Of a stretch of 64,000 bases of DNA, positions 8,633 to 17,455 are shown piece by piece; the first letter of the stretch is position 1, and every line of letters begins with the position of its first letter. Origin of the DNA: CAIJXJ01 sp964445115 (GTDB lineage: Bacteria > Pseudomonadota > Gammaproteobacteria > Burkholderiales > Methylophilaceae); the NCBI GenBank assembly GCA_964445115.1, contig CAYUJU010000005.1, positions 1 to 64,000 on the forward strand. The letters are read 5' to 3'. Made by a program: the position numbers and the translations under genes. The notes below the pieces were generated by a model. The model did no database searches. It saw nothing but the letters and a program-made list of their open reading frames with translations, and was not told where the DNA came from.

Positions 8633-9265
8633 ATGGCACAGTATTTTTCGATACATCCCGAGAATCCGCAGCAGCGCCTGATCCAGCAGGCGGCTGCGAT
8701 TATTCGCAATGGCGGCGTTGTGGCTTACCCCACCGATTCCAGTTATGCCTTGGGCTGCCATCTGGGCGATAAGGATGCACAGGAGCAGATTCGCGCGATT
8801 CGAGGCGTCGATGAAAGCCACCACTTCACGCTGGTATGCCGCAATCTGGCCGAGATTGCGACCTATGCCAAGGTGGATAACAGTCAGTTCCGTTTGCTCA
8901 AGGCCAATACGCCGGGTAGCTATACCTTTATCCTGCAGGCGAGCCGCGAAGTGCCTCGTCGTCTGCAGCACCCGAAGCGTTCCACGATCGGGTTGCGCGT
9001 CCCGGACCATGCCGTGACACTGGCGCTACTGGAAGAGCTGAATGAGCCGCTGCTCAGCATGACCCTGATGCTGCCGGGGGACGATGAGCCAATGAGCCAG
9101 GCCTGGGAGATTCGCGAGCGGCTGGAGCATCAGGTCGATCTGGTGATCGATGCCGGCGCCTGTGACCTGTTGCCGACCACGGTTATCGACCTCAGCGGCG
9201 ATAGCCCGGTGCTGGTGCGCCTCGGCAAGGGCGATCCATCGCCGTTTGGATTGGACGAAGCATGA
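8633..9265 (+). CDS. yciO: YciO-type Sua5/YrdC-family protein
   Basis: A 210-residue YrdC-fold protein, close to YciO in length and sequence: MAQYFSIHPENPQQRLIQQA, GGVVAYPTDSSYALGC and KRSTIGLRVPDH. The family includes TsaC/Sua5, which make threonylcarbamoyl-AMP for tRNA t6A. The KxR and SxN signature of true TsaC is altered here, as in YciO, so the role in t6A may be minor. It overlaps the M50 protease gene by four bases. The 158-base gap after rnm shows no recognisable gene. Confidence 0.9.
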   Translation: MAQYFSIHPENPQQRLIQQAAAIIRNGGVVAYPTDSSYALGCHLGDKDAQEQIRAIRGVDESHHFTLVCRNLAEIATYAKVDNSQFRLLKANTPGSYTFILQASREVPRRLQHPKRSTIGLRVPDHAVTLALLEELNEPLLSMTLMLPGDDEPMSQAWEIRERLEHQVDLVIDAGACDLLPTTVIDLSGDSPVLVRLGKGDPSPFGLDEA

Positions 9266-9930
9266 CGATTTTCGACCTGTTGCAGCAGTTGTCCCAGATG
9301 GACGCCATCAGCCGCATCACGATCTGGGCGCTGCCGGTGATTTTTGCGATCACCGTGCACGAGGCTGCCCATGGCTATGCCGCTCGCCATTTCGGCGATA
9401 TGACCGCCGCTGCGGCCGGACGTATCACCCTGAATCCGCTCAAGCACATTGACCCCGTCGGCACCCTGCTGGTGCCAGGGCTGACCATGCTGATCGGCGG
9501 CATCCTGTTTGGCTGGGCCAAGCCGGTGCCGGTCGACTTCGGTCGCTTGCGTCACCCCAAGCGCGACATGCTGTGGGTCGCCGCCGCGGGGCCCGCATCC
9601 AATTTTGTCATGGCCATGGGGTGGGCGCTGGCGATCAAGCTGTCGCCACTGTTTCCCCCTTTTGTTGCGACCCCACTGGTGCTGATGGGAGCGGCGGGCA
9701 TCATGATCAACGCGGTGCTGATGGTGCTCAACCTGTTGCCGCTGCCGCCACTGGACGGCGGGCGCATCGCGGTGAGCCTGTTACCTTATCGCTGGGCCTA
9801 CAAGTTCAGCAAGATCGAGCCTTACGGCTTCATCATCCTGATTGTTTTGATGTTTACGCATATACTGGGCGCTATTTTGTGGCCGTTTATCATGGCGGTC
9901 TTCCAACTGATTTCGTGGATTTTTTTCTAA
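9262..9930 (+). CDS. Site-2 protease family (M50) membrane metalloprotease
   Basis: A 222-residue polytopic protein. The zinc-binding HEAAH in ITVHEAAHGYAARHFGDM lies in the first membrane segment (about residue 34), and LLPLPPLDGGRI near residue 165 supplies the third metal ligand. This is the short YwhC/Rv-type M50 without the PDZ domain of RseP, so regulated intramembrane proteolysis is possible but no substrate is evident. It lies in an apparent unit with yciO and trpS, 11 bases before trpS. Confidence 0.9.
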   Translation: MTIFDLLQQLSQMDAISRITIWALPVIFAITVHEAAHGYAARHFGDMTAAAAGRITLNPLKHIDPVGTLLVPGLTMLIGGILFGWAKPVPVDFGRLRHPKRDMLWVAAAGPASNFVMAMGWALAIKLSPLFPPFVATPLVLMGAAGIMINAVLMVLNLLPLPPLDGGRIAVSLLPYRWAYKFSKIEPYGFIILIVLMFTHILGAILWPFIMAVFQLISWIFF

Positions 9931-9941
9931 AGGTTTGAAAC

Positions 9942-11144
9942 ATGGCGGTAGAACGCGTTTTATCGGGCATGCGGCCCACCGGCAACCTGCATCTGGGCCA
10001 CTATCATGGCGTCCTCAAGAACTGGACCAAGTTGCAGCATGAGCATGAGTGCTTGTTCTTCGTGGCGGACTGGCATGCGCTGACCACGCATTACGATACG
10101 CCGCAGGTGATCGAGGAAAGCGTGTGGGAAATGGTGATCGACTGGCTGGCTGCCGGGGTCGATCCGGCCAATGCGACCATCTTCATCCAGTCGCGTGTGC
10201 CGGAACATGCCGAGTTGCACACTTTGCTGTCTATGATTACACCGCTGGGCTGGCTGGAGCGCATGCCGACCTACAAGGATCAGCAGGAGAAATTGTCCAG
10301 CAAGGACCTCTCCACCTATGGTTTCTTGGGCTACCCGCTGCTGATGAGTGCGGATGTGCTGATTTACCGTGCCACCCAGGTGCCGGTGGGGGAGGATCAG
10401 GTACCGCATCTGGAATTCACGCGTGAAATCGCCCGTCGTTTCAACCACATCTATGGCCGTGAACCGGGCTTTGAGGAAAAGGCCGAGGCGGCGATCAAGA
10501 AACTTGGCAACAAGAAGGGTGCACTGTACGAAGAGTTGCGCACCCGTTACCAGGAAAGCGGCGATGACGAGGCGCTGGAAGCCGCGCGCGCGCTAATCCA
10601 TGAGCAGCAAGGCCTGAGCCTGGGTGACCGCGAGCGCTTGCTGGGCTTCCTCGAAGGCGGCGGCAAGATCATTCTGGTCGAGCCGGAAGCCGTGCTGACG
10701 CCGGCCTCCCGCATGCCGGGCCTGGACGGGCAGAAGATGTCCAAGTCCTACAACAACACGATTTCGCTGCGTGAATCGCCGGATGCGATTTCCAAGAAAA
10801 TTCGCACCATGCCGACCGATACCAACCGCGTGCGCCGCACTGATCCAGGCGATCCTGCCAAGTGCCCGGTATGGCAGCTGCACGAAGTGTATTCGGACGA
10901 CCAGAAGCGCGAATGGGTGATGAACGGCTGCAAGAGCGCCTCCATCGGCTGTATCGAATGCAAGCAGCCGGTGATTGATGCCGTGCTGGAAGAGTTGAAG
11001 CCGATTCAGGAACGTGCCGCGCAGTACGCCGAAGACCCGACGCTGGTGAAGAACATCGTCGCCGACGGCTGTGAAAAGGCACGCAAGCTGGCTCGCGAAA
11101 CCATGCGCGACGTGCGCGAGGCGATGGGGCTGAGTTATAGCTGA
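9942..11144 (+). CDS. trpS: Tryptophan--tRNA ligase
   Basis: Class I synthetase charging tRNA-Trp. The HIGH-equivalent is GNLHLGHYHG near residue 16 and the KMSKS loop is in GLDGQKMSKSYNNTI. At 400 residues it is longer than the 334-residue E. coli enzyme. The extra length is mainly an insert of about 60 residues before the KMSKS loop (KKGALYEELRTRYQESGDD onward), a form I associate with betaproteobacterial enzymes. It ends overlapping the scpA ATG by one base. Confidence 0.97.
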   Translation: MAVERVLSGMRPTGNLHLGHYHGVLKNWTKLQHEHECLFFVADWHALTTHYDTPQVIEESVWEMVIDWLAAGVDPANATIFIQSRVPEHAELHTLLSMITPLGWLERMPTYKDQQEKLSSKDLSTYGFLGYPLLMSADVLIYRATQVPVGEDQVPHLEFTREIARRFNHIYGREPGFEEKAEAAIKKLGNKKGALYEELRTRYQESGDDEALEAARALIHEQQGLSLGDRERLLGFLEGGGKIILVEPEAVLTPASRMPGLDGQKMSKSYNNTISLRESPDAISKKIRTMPTDTNRVRRTDPGDPAKCPVWQLHEVYSDDQKREWVMNGCKSASIGCIECKQPVIDAVLEELKPIQERAAQYAEDPTLVKNIVADGCEKARKLARETMRDVREAMGLSYS

Positions 11145-11920
11145 TGCTCCCCGCCGCCAGCGCCCGGATCCATGGAGAGCCTCTGGCAGAACTGCCACAG
11201 GATCTCTACATCCCGCCGGAGGCGCTGGAGGTCTACCTGGAGGCCTTTGAGGGCCCCCTGGACCTGTTGCTGTACCTGATCCGCAAGCACAATCTGGATA
11301 TCCTCGATATCCCGATGGCGGAGTTGACCAAGCAGTATATGGACTATGTCGACAAGATGCGTTCGCGCAATCTGGAGCTGGCTTCGGATTACCTGCTCAT
11401 GTCGGCGATGCTGATTGAGATCAAGTCGCGCATGCTGCTGCCGGCCCCCGAACTGGTGGAACAGGAGGAAGATCCACGAGCGGAGTTGGTGCGTCGTCTG
11501 CTGGAGTACGAATCCATGAAGCTGGCGGCGCAACAACTGGATGCCTTGCCGCAGGTGGGGCGCGAGTTGATGGTGGCGCAGGCCTACTACGAGCACATCC
11601 CGCAGCAACAGTTGCCGGGCGTGAGCATGGAGGAACTGTTTGCGGCCTGGCAGGACGTGCTGAAGCGCGCCAGCCATTTCGTACATCACAAGGTCAGTCG
11701 CGAGGAGCTTTCGGTGCGCGAGCACATGAGTCTGATCCTGCGCAAACTGAGTGGTGTGCCTTACCTCGAATTCATGGCGTTGTTCGATGTGCGTGAAGGC
11801 TTGCCGAAACTGGTGGTGTGTTTTCTCGCGATTCTGGAGCTGGCACGTGAAGGGCTGGTGCGGTTGACCCAGCAGTCGGCGTTCTCGCCGATTTACGTGC
11901 AGGCTGGAGAAGGACGGTAA
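11144..11920 (+). CDS. scpA: Segregation and condensation protein A (kleisin)
   Basis: 258 residues. The signature YLEAFEGPLDLLLYLIRKHN appears after a non-conserved N-terminal tail of about 25 residues, followed by DYLLMSAMLIEIKSRMLLP, which precedes the variable linker, and a C-terminal winged helix. ScpA bridges SMC heads in the bacterial condensin complex. The ATG overlaps the trpS stop (TGATG), and scpA in turn overlaps scpB by one base. Confidence 0.96.
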   Translation: MLPAASARIHGEPLAELPQDLYIPPEALEVYLEAFEGPLDLLLYLIRKHNLDILDIPMAELTKQYMDYVDKMRSRNLELASDYLLMSAMLIEIKSRMLLPAPELVEQEEDPRAELVRRLLEYESMKLAAQQLDALPQVGRELMVAQAYYEHIPQQQLPGVSMEELFAAWQDVLKRASHFVHHKVSREELSVREHMSLILRKLSGVPYLEFMALFDVREGLPKLVVCFLAILELAREGLVRLTQQSAFSPIYVQAGEGR

Positions 11921-12465
11921 TGGCATCCGACATCCAGCACCTCAAGAACGTCCTGGAAGCGGCGCTCTTGACTAGCCCAGAGCCTTTGTCGCTGGACGAC
12001 ATGGCCCGACTGTTCGAAGACAAGATGGAGCGTGCCACCCTGCGCATGCTGCTGGATGAAATGCGCACCGACTGGGGGACACGCACGCTGGAACTGGTGC
12101 AGGTCGCCAGCGGTTGGCGTTTCCAGGCACGGCCGGAGTATGCGACCTATCTCGCACGCTTGAATCCGGAGCGGCAGCAACGCTACTCCCGTGCCACGCT
12201 GGAAACGCTGGCGATCATTGCCTATCGCCAGCCGGTGACGCGTGGCGATATCGAGGAAATTCGCGGGGTGTCGGTCAATCCGAATACCATACGCACGCTG
12301 CAGGAGCGCGGCTGGATCGACGTGGTCGGACATCGCGAAGTGCCGGGGCGGCCGTCGCTGTTTGGCACTACTAAGACGTTTCTGGACGATTTGAATTTGC
12401 GCTCCCTGGCGGAACTGCCGCCGTTGGAGCGTTTTCCCCAGCACGAAATACCGCTGGATTTGTAG
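11920..12465 (+). CDS. scpB: Segregation and condensation protein B
   Basis: 181 residues with the two winged-helix domains of ScpB. Diagnostic segments are LKNVLEAALLTSPEPLSLDDMARLF, SRATLETLAIIAYRQPVTRGDIEEIRGV and ERGWIDVVGHREVPGRPSLFGTT. It dimerises and binds ScpA and SMC in chromosome organisation. The pairing with scpA and the downstream rluB is a common arrangement. Confidence 0.97.
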   Translation: MASDIQHLKNVLEAALLTSPEPLSLDDMARLFEDKMERATLRMLLDEMRTDWGTRTLELVQVASGWRFQARPEYATYLARLNPERQQRYSRATLETLAIIAYRQPVTRGDIEEIRGVSVNPNTIRTLQERGWIDVVGHREVPGRPSLFGTTKTFLDDLNLRSLAELPPLERFPQHEIPLDL

Positions 12466-12560
12466 GACATTTTCACCACGGAGCGCACGGAGACCAAAGA
12501 GAAAAGCCTTGGTGTCCTTCCTTGTGATCTGCGTGTACTCTGTGTTTCATGGTTTTTGGA
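12466..12560. repeat. Dispersed-repeat-like spacer before rluB
   Basis: The spacer contains CCACGGAGCGCACGGAG on one side and, inverted on the other, CACAGAGTACACGCAG. Such paired ACGGAG/CACAGAG tracts recall dispersed intergenic repeats seen in many proteobacterial genomes. No open frame of note occurs here. A single copy is visible, so the repeat status rests on recall of the pattern. Confidence 0.4.
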
Positions 12561-12567
12561 GTTATCA

Positions 12568-13617
12568 ATGGCAAGACCTTTTAAGAGAACCCCCGTGGCC
12601 CGACCGTCTCGGCCCGCCAATCCGGATGCGCCACCGCAGCGCCTGCACAAGTTGCTGGCATTGGCCGGGCTGGGCTCGCGGCGCGACATGGAAGCCCTCA
12701 TCGCCAGCGGCCGCGTCACGGTCAATGGCAAGCCGGCCGAAGTCGGCGTCGGCGTGACGCCTGCCGATATCGTGCGGCTGGATAGTCGGCCCCTGCACCT
12801 GCCGTTCGAAGCCGAGTTGCCGCGTGTGCTGCTGTATCACAAGCCAGAAGGCGAGATCGTCAGCCAGGACGATCCGGAGAAGCGCGCTACGGTGTTCGAC
12901 AAGCTGCCGCGTGTGCGCGGTGGGCGCTGGGTCGCGATCGGTCGTCTGGATATCAACACTTCCGGGCTGCTGATTTTTACGACTTCGGGCGAGTTGGCCA
13001 ACCATTTCATGCATCCGCGCTACGAGGTGGAACGCGAGTATGCCGTGCGCCTGATGGGCGAACTGACCGATGCGCAGATGTCGCAGCTGACCGTAGGGGT
13101 GGAGCTGGAAGACGGCGTGGCGCAGTTCGATACGATCCAGGACAAGGGTGGGGAGGGTGCCAATCACTGGTATCAGGTGACCCTGCGTGAAGGGCGGAAC
13201 CGCGAGGTGCGTCGCCTGTTCGAGGCTCTGGGGCTGATGGTCAGCCGCCTGATGCGGGTTCGCTTCGGCCCGGTCAATCTGCCGGCACGCCTCAAGCGTG
13301 GCCAGATGCTGGAGTTGCCAAGCAAGGACGTTGCCGGGCTGCTGGAATGGGCGGGCCTGGCCGTGCCTCGTGCGCCGCAGCGCAGCCAGAAAGAGCGGGA
13401 AAGCCTGGGCAAGACCTTCACTCCGAAAGAGCGTCGTCCCGACACGCGTTCCAAGCGTCCGGTCGGCGAACCGGGGCGTGGTCCCCGCTCGGGTGCGGAA
13501 GGTGCTGCCAAAGGGCCTGCCAAAAAGGCACCCGCTGCCAAACGGCGCATTCGCGGCGATAACATGACCCCGCCTGCGCAGCAGCGCCGCAGTGACCGTA
13601 ATCGGGGGCGAGGTTAA
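12568..13617 (+). CDS. rluB: 23S rRNA pseudouridine(2605) synthase
   Basis: About 349 residues. An S4 domain (LHKLLALAGLGSRRDMEALI, residues 24-85) precedes a RsuA/RluB-type catalytic domain with GRLDINTSGLLIFTTSGEL, where the Asp is catalytic, and REGRNREVRRLFEALG. A long Lys/Arg-rich tail from about residue 270, frequent in this family, probably contacts rRNA. I chose the ATG at 12568; a TTG at 12556 is less likely. It is the last gene of the plus-strand block and is followed by a strong terminator. Confidence 0.94.
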   Translation: MARPFKRTPVARPSRPANPDAPPQRLHKLLALAGLGSRRDMEALIASGRVTVNGKPAEVGVGVTPADIVRLDSRPLHLPFEAELPRVLLYHKPEGEIVSQDDPEKRATVFDKLPRVRGGRWVAIGRLDINTSGLLIFTTSGELANHFMHPRYEVEREYAVRLMGELTDAQMSQLTVGVELEDGVAQFDTIQDKGGEGANHWYQVTLREGRNREVRRLFEALGLMVSRLMRVRFGPVNLPARLKRGQMLELPSKDVAGLLEWAGLAVPRAPQRSQKERESLGKTFTPKERRPDTRSKRPVGEPGRGPRSGAEGAAKGPAKKAPAAKRRIRGDNMTPPAQQRRSDRNRGRG

Positions 13618-13632
13618 GGCTTAAACGGCCAC

Positions 13633-13669
13633 AAAAGCAAAAGGGGGCATTTGCCCCCTTTTGCTTTTT
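13633..13669. terminator. Bidirectional Rho-independent terminator
   Basis: A long stem, AAAAGCAAAAGGGGGC against GCCCCCTTTTGCTTTT, has flanking A and T runs. It lies between convergent rluB and the NTF2-like gene and would serve both. Confidence 0.9.
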
Positions 13670-13684
13670 AAAATACCGGTTGCG

Positions 13685-14143
13685 TTACTGCGCTGCGTTC
13701 CACACGTGGGAACGGGTTACCCACTGGCCGTTTGCATCCTTTTCGTAAACACTGGTCGTGACGCCGCCGAAAGACGGTTTCTTGCCATCCTTTTCGGCGC
13801 CGTTGGCATTCCACTTCGCGACCTGATACAGCGCCTTGTCGTTGCCGCTCGCGCTGACGATTTCCAGCGTGTGATTATGCACACCAGCGTCAACAAATCC
13901 CTGGAACAGCTTCTCGATTTCGGCGCGACCCTTCAGCACCTGCCCGTTACCGGGGGATAGCAGGGCGTCCTCGGCATACAGCTTGGCCAAGCCCTTGGCA
14001 TCGCCGCTGTTGAGCGCCTTGTTCCAGTTGGCATTCAGGGCTTCGACGGCCGCCTTGGGGTCAACTTCCGCCGCCCAGGTGGTGTTGGACATCATGAGAC
14101 CAAATCCAATGGTGGCGAGGGTGGTTGTGATCAATGATTGCAT
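13685..14143 (-). CDS. Secreted NTF2-like (SnoaL/DUF4440-type) protein
   Basis: 152 residues with a signal peptide ending near SNTTWAAEVD. The mature part has the cone-shaped NTF2-like pattern: AVEALNANWNKALNSGDAKG, LAKLYAEDALLSPGNGQVLK and a late GGVTTSVYEKDANGQWVTRSHVWN. Members of this fold are enzymes or ligand binders, and no catalytic role can be assigned. It follows the MarR-family gene by 52 bases on the same strand, with an inverted repeat between them, so it is a likely target of that regulator. Confidence 0.8.
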   Translation of the reverse strand: MQSLITTTLATIGFGLMMSNTTWAAEVDPKAAVEALNANWNKALNSGDAKGLAKLYAEDALLSPGNGQVLKGRAEIEKLFQGFVDAGVHNHTLEIVSASGNDKALYQVAKWNANGAEKDGKKPSFGGVTTSVYEKDANGQWVTRSHVWNAAQ

Positions 14144-14165
14144 GTGTAACTCCTTTTGGTGGTAA

Positions 14166-14183
14166 TTAGTTGGCTAACTAGCC
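14166..14183. promoter_or_regulatory. Overlapping inverted repeats before the NTF2-like gene
   Basis: Two overlapping palindromes, TTAG-N4-CTAA and GGCTA-AC-TAGCC, sit between the MarR-family stop and the NTF2-like start. The half-site resembles that of the inverted repeat in front of the MarR gene, suggesting shared control. Inferred from symmetry only. Confidence 0.45.
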
Positions 14184-14195
14184 AGGTAAAAAAAC

Positions 14196-14699
14196 TTAAC
14201 CGAGGGCCTGGATGTTGGCTGTCAGGCACTTCAAGTGAGAAACGAGTTGATCTCGCTGCGGTATCGCCAGTACCTCCATCAGATTGCGGACCTTGCGGTA
14301 ATAATCGGGCATGACAGCATCCAGTTTTTGCTGTCCGTCCTCGGTAAGGCGGATGGAGAACTTGCGTCTGTCGACCGCATCGGCGAGACGTTGCACCAGG
14401 CCTTCGCGCTCAAGCCCGTCAATGAGTCCGGTCATGGTGGCACGGGAAACCCCCGCCTTTTCTGCGAGGTCCGAAGGGGTCGAGGTGAGGTTGTCTTCGC
14501 GCATCAGCAGAATCAATACCCACCATCGTCCCTGCAGCAACCCGTGTTTGGCCAACAGCGCATCCAGCGCATCGGAAAGGTCAGAACCCGCTCGCAAGAT
14601 GTTAAGAAAGGGGAGAACGGCCTCTACCTCGGCATCCGGGTACCTGGCGACAAATTTCTCCAGGATTTTTGCATCGGGAAGATTCTTGAGTTGCAACAT
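14196..14699 (-). CDS. MarR family transcriptional regulator
   Basis: About 167 residues from the ATG at 14699 (MLQLKNLPDAK); the frame is open to 14738, but that would put the presumed operator inside the gene. The winged helix-turn-helix is visible as TPSDLAEKAGVSRATMTGLI (recognition helix) then DGLEREGLVQRLADAVDRRK and FSIRLTEDGQQ (wing). MarR proteins are dimeric repressors released by small ligands or oxidation. Its own upstream palindrome suggests autoregulation, and the NTF2-like gene downstream is a likely target. Confidence 0.9.
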   Translation of the reverse strand: MLQLKNLPDAKILEKFVARYPDAEVEAVLPFLNILRAGSDLSDALDALLAKHGLLQGRWWVLILLMREDNLTSTPSDLAEKAGVSRATMTGLIDGLEREGLVQRLADAVDRRKFSIRLTEDGQQKLDAVMPDYYRKVRNLMEVLAIPQRDQLVSHLKCLTANIQALG

Positions 14700-14730
14700 G
14701 ATTAGCGGCATTATAGTAAGCCTGCTAATC
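14700..14730. promoter_or_regulatory. Candidate MarR autoregulatory operator
   Basis: An imperfect inverted repeat, GATTAGCGGC and CCTGCTAATC around an 11-base AT-rich core (8 of 10 positions pair), lies directly against the MarR start. The central segment TATAAT on the minus strand could be the -10 element the repressor covers. Confidence 0.5.
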
Positions 14731-14779
14731 AAATGCAAACGAAAAATTGATGGAAGTCGATTTTTTCAGGGTTGAACGC

Positions 14780-15676
14780 TTACAGGAGTTGTTCGCGTGT
14801 CAGCAGAAACACGAACTGGTCACCGGCGCTGACTTCCAGCCAAGTGAAGGGCAGGTGCGGATAAGCCGCTTCCAGCACATCGCGGTTGTGGCCGATCTCA
14901 ACGATCAACAGCCCGCCCGGATTGAGGTGCTCGGCCGCTTCGCGTATCAAGGTGTGGGTGTGGTCCAGGCCGTCTTCGCCACTGGCGAGCGCCATGTTGG
15001 GTTCCTGGCGATATTCCTGCGGCAGCGCTTCCATGGACGGCGCGTCGACGTAGGGCGGGTTGCTTAGGATGATGTCGTAACGCTTGCCAGCCAGCGCGGA
15101 CAGCATGTCGGACTGGATCGCCTGTACCTGCCCGTCGAGGCGGTAATCTGAAATGTTACGGTGGGCAACGGCCAGCGCTTCTTCGGAAAGATCGACGGCA
15201 TCCACCTCGGCATTAGGGAATGCGTGCGCCGCGAGGATGGCGAGACAGCCGCTGCCGGTGCAGATGTCGGCGACACTGACGATTTCTTCGGGATTTTCCA
15301 CCCACGGGGCCAGTTGTTCGCGCAGCAGTTCCGCGATGAAGGAGCGGGGCACGATCACGCGCTCGTCCACATAGAACTTGAAATCGCCCAGCCAGGCTTC
15401 GCGCAGCAGATAAGCCGTGGGGGTGCGTTCTGTCACGCGGCGTTCGATCAGGTGGGCAAGGTGCTTGCGCTCGACCTCCGTCAGTACGGCGTCGAGGAAT
15501 TGATTCAGCGTCTCGTGCGGCAGATGTAGCGAGGACATGAGTAGCCAGACGGCCTCGTCATAGCTGTTCAGTGTGCCGTGACCAAAAAATATGTCGGATG
15601 CTTCGAATCGGCTGACAGCGTAGCGCAGCCAGTCACGCAGGGTGAACAGTTCTTCCGAGACGCGTGTCATGCTCAT
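14780..15676 (-). CDS. prmB: Ribosomal protein L3 N5-glutamine methyltransferase
   Basis: A 298-residue SAM-dependent methyltransferase that modifies a Gln of ribosomal protein L3. Motif I is VADICTGSGCLAILAA, and the catalytic NPPY motif is in ILSNPPYVDAPSM. The N-terminal helical domain begins RVSEELFTLRDWLRYAVSRF, diagnostic for PrmB over PrmC. I place the start at the ATG at 15676, which overlaps the dapE stop by four bases; the frame extends upstream into dapE. Confidence 0.95.
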   Translation of the reverse strand: MSMTRVSEELFTLRDWLRYAVSRFEASDIFFGHGTLNSYDEAVWLLMSSLHLPHETLNQFLDAVLTEVERKHLAHLIERRVTERTPTAYLLREAWLGDFKFYVDERVIVPRSFIAELLREQLAPWVENPEEIVSVADICTGSGCLAILAAHAFPNAEVDAVDLSEEALAVAHRNISDYRLDGQVQAIQSDMLSALAGKRYDIILSNPPYVDAPSMEALPQEYRQEPNMALASGEDGLDHTHTLIREAAEHLNPGGLLIVEIGHNRDVLEAAYPHLPFTWLEVSAGDQFVFLLTREQLL

Positions 15677-16803
15677 TTCAGCAGTGTTTCCAGGGTGAGG
15701 CGATAGGTTTCCTTGAGCGGATCGATATCCGCTACCGCGACACATTCATTCAGCTTGTGAATGGTGGCGTTCAGCGGGCCGAACTCGATCACTTGTGGGC
15801 AGATATCGGCGATGAAGCGACCATCCGAGGTGCCGCCGCTGGTCGAAAGTTCCGGAGTGATGCCATAAGCCAGCTCGATTGCGTTGCTGATGGCATCCAC
15901 GAGATCGCCCTTGGGCGTCAGGTAGGGCTTGCCGGAGAATTCCCATTCCAGATCGTATTCCAGGCCATGCTTGTCCAGCACGGCGTGCACGCGGTCTTTC
16001 AAACCCTGCTCTGTGCTGGCCGTGGAGAACCGGAAGTTAAACAGGATTTCCGCATGTCCCGGGACGACATTGGTTGCGCCGGTGCCACTGTTGAAATTGG
16101 AAATCTGCCACGAGGTTGGCGGGAAGTACTCGTTGCCGGCATCCCAGACCATATTCGCCAACTCGGCGATGGCCGGGGATACGAGGTGAATCGGGTTCTT
16201 GACCAGATGCGGATAGGCGATGTGGCCTTGCACACCCTTGATGATCAACTTGCCGGACAGCGACCCGCGACGCCCATTCTTGATCATGTCACCTACGCGT
16301 TTGTTGGAGGTGGGTTCGCCGACGATGCAATAGTCGATAGGTTCGTTACGCGCTTGGAGGGCTTCCACTACCTTGACCGTACCTTCCACAGCCACGCCTT
16401 CTTCGTCGGACGTGATCAGCAGGCCGATGGAGCCCGGATGATCCGGATATGCCTGCAGGAACTCTTCCACCGCCACCACGAAGGCCGCGATGGAGGTTTT
16501 CATGTCGGCCGCCCCCCGGGCATACAGCATGCCATCACGAATGGTTGGCTCGAATGGAGCGCTGTGCCATTGATCGAGCGGTCCGGTCGGTACGACGTCG
16601 GTGTGGCCGGCAAACACGACCAGTGGCTTGGCGGTGCCGCGGCGGGCATACAGGTTATCGACATTGCCGAAGCGCATGCGCTCGATTGTGAAGCCCAGCG
16701 GTTCGAGACGGCTGATCAGCAGGTCTTGGCAGCCGGCGTCTTCCGGTGTGACGGAACGGCGGGCAAGCAGGTCAATGGCGAGGTCTAGTGTTGGATTCGA
16801 CAT
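15673..16803 (-). CDS. dapE: Succinyl-diaminopimelate desuccinylase
   Basis: A 376-residue M20-family zinc amidohydrolase that removes succinate from N-succinyl-LL-DAP in lysine and peptidoglycan precursor synthesis. Features are VVFAGHTDVVPTGP (first His and Asp), YARGAADMKTSIAAFV, SDEEGVAVEGT (Glu pair) and the C-terminal SGGTSDGRFIADIC. Length matches E. coli DapE (375). It is coupled to prmB by ATGA and lies in a cluster with dapD, which performs an earlier step of the same pathway. Confidence 0.97.
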   Translation of the reverse strand: MSNPTLDLAIDLLARRSVTPEDAGCQDLLISRLEPLGFTIERMRFGNVDNLYARRGTAKPLVVFAGHTDVVPTGPLDQWHSAPFEPTIRDGMLYARGAADMKTSIAAFVVAVEEFLQAYPDHPGSIGLLITSDEEGVAVEGTVKVVEALQARNEPIDYCIVGEPTSNKRVGDMIKNGRRGSLSGKLIIKGVQGHIAYPHLVKNPIHLVSPAIAELANMVWDAGNEYFPPTSWQISNFNSGTGATNVVPGHAEILFNFRFSTASTEQGLKDRVHAVLDKHGLEYDLEWEFSGKPYLTPKGDLVDAISNAIELAYGITPELSTSGGTSDGRFIADICPQVIEFGPLNATIHKLNECVAVADIDPLKETYRLTLETLLK

Positions 16804-16810
16804 GATGTAT

Positions 16811-17455
16811 CTATTTTGAGTTAACGGCTTTCGTCAGTGCTGCGACTTTTTCGGGACCGGTCCAAAGCACAGTCGTCCATCTAATGGGGTTGGAGTCTTT
16901 TCTCAAGTTGGTTGTGATCCAGGCGCCGCTGTCCAGGTGCCAGACCCCAAGATCCCCAACTGCCTTGTCAATCGAATCAGCAGGTACCCCTAGATAAATC
17001 GCGAATGCAGCTCGAACAAGATTTTCTCCGTTTATTCTACTGGAATAGTCGGATGGTTTGCCGTAAGTGCTGTGCAGATGCTGTATCAGTTCATCATGTG
17101 CCCAAGGTGGGATGTTGATTCTCGCCTGCACCAGACGGCCGTCCTTGAACCAAAACAAGGTATCAACCGCAGGCAGGTTATTCCAGCCTTTCAATTCATC
17201 AGCGCAAAAGCGATCTCCAAATTCTGAAACATCGGAGCCACAATACCAGTTCAAGGGATAGCGCTTTTCAAGCTGCGACTCAGTCATTGCCGTCAGTTCG
17301 CGCAGGTCCAGTTTTAGGACATCATGCGCCCTGAAGAAGTGCATGCGATAGGTGTAGACGTACTCGGTATTCCAGGACAGATGAATCACGAGCGCGACGA
17401 CCGACGCGGCAAGCAGGCCCCACAGAATTCTTCGAAAACTTACTTGCCCGCTCAC
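16811..17455 (-). CDS. Uncharacterised membrane-anchored protein
   Basis: 214 residues and no family recognised. One N-terminal membrane segment (ILWGLLAASVVALVIHLSW, about residues 10-28) is followed by a periplasmic domain rich in Trp and aromatic residues. Two Cys in NWYCGSDVSEFGDRFCADEL could form a disulphide. The gene is more AT-rich than its neighbours, hinting at a later arrival. It overlaps yffB by four bases and precedes dapE by seven, so it is transcribed with the dap genes, but nothing ties it to lysine synthesis. Confidence 0.7.
   Translation of the reverse strand: MSGQVSFRRILWGLLAASVVALVIHLSWNTEYVYTYRMHFFRAHDVLKLDLRELTAMTESQLEKRYPLNWYCGSDVSEFGDRFCADELKGWNNLPAVDTLFWFKDGRLVQARINIPPWAHDELIQHLHSTYGKPSDYSSRINGENLVRAAFAIYLGVPADSIDKAVGDLGVWHLDSGAWITTNLRKDSNPIRWTTVLWTGPEKVAALTKAVNSK

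Noticed and set aside
15664..16788. Plus-strand 374-codon open frame
   Set aside because: It mirrors dapE; the minus-strand frame has all M20 motifs.
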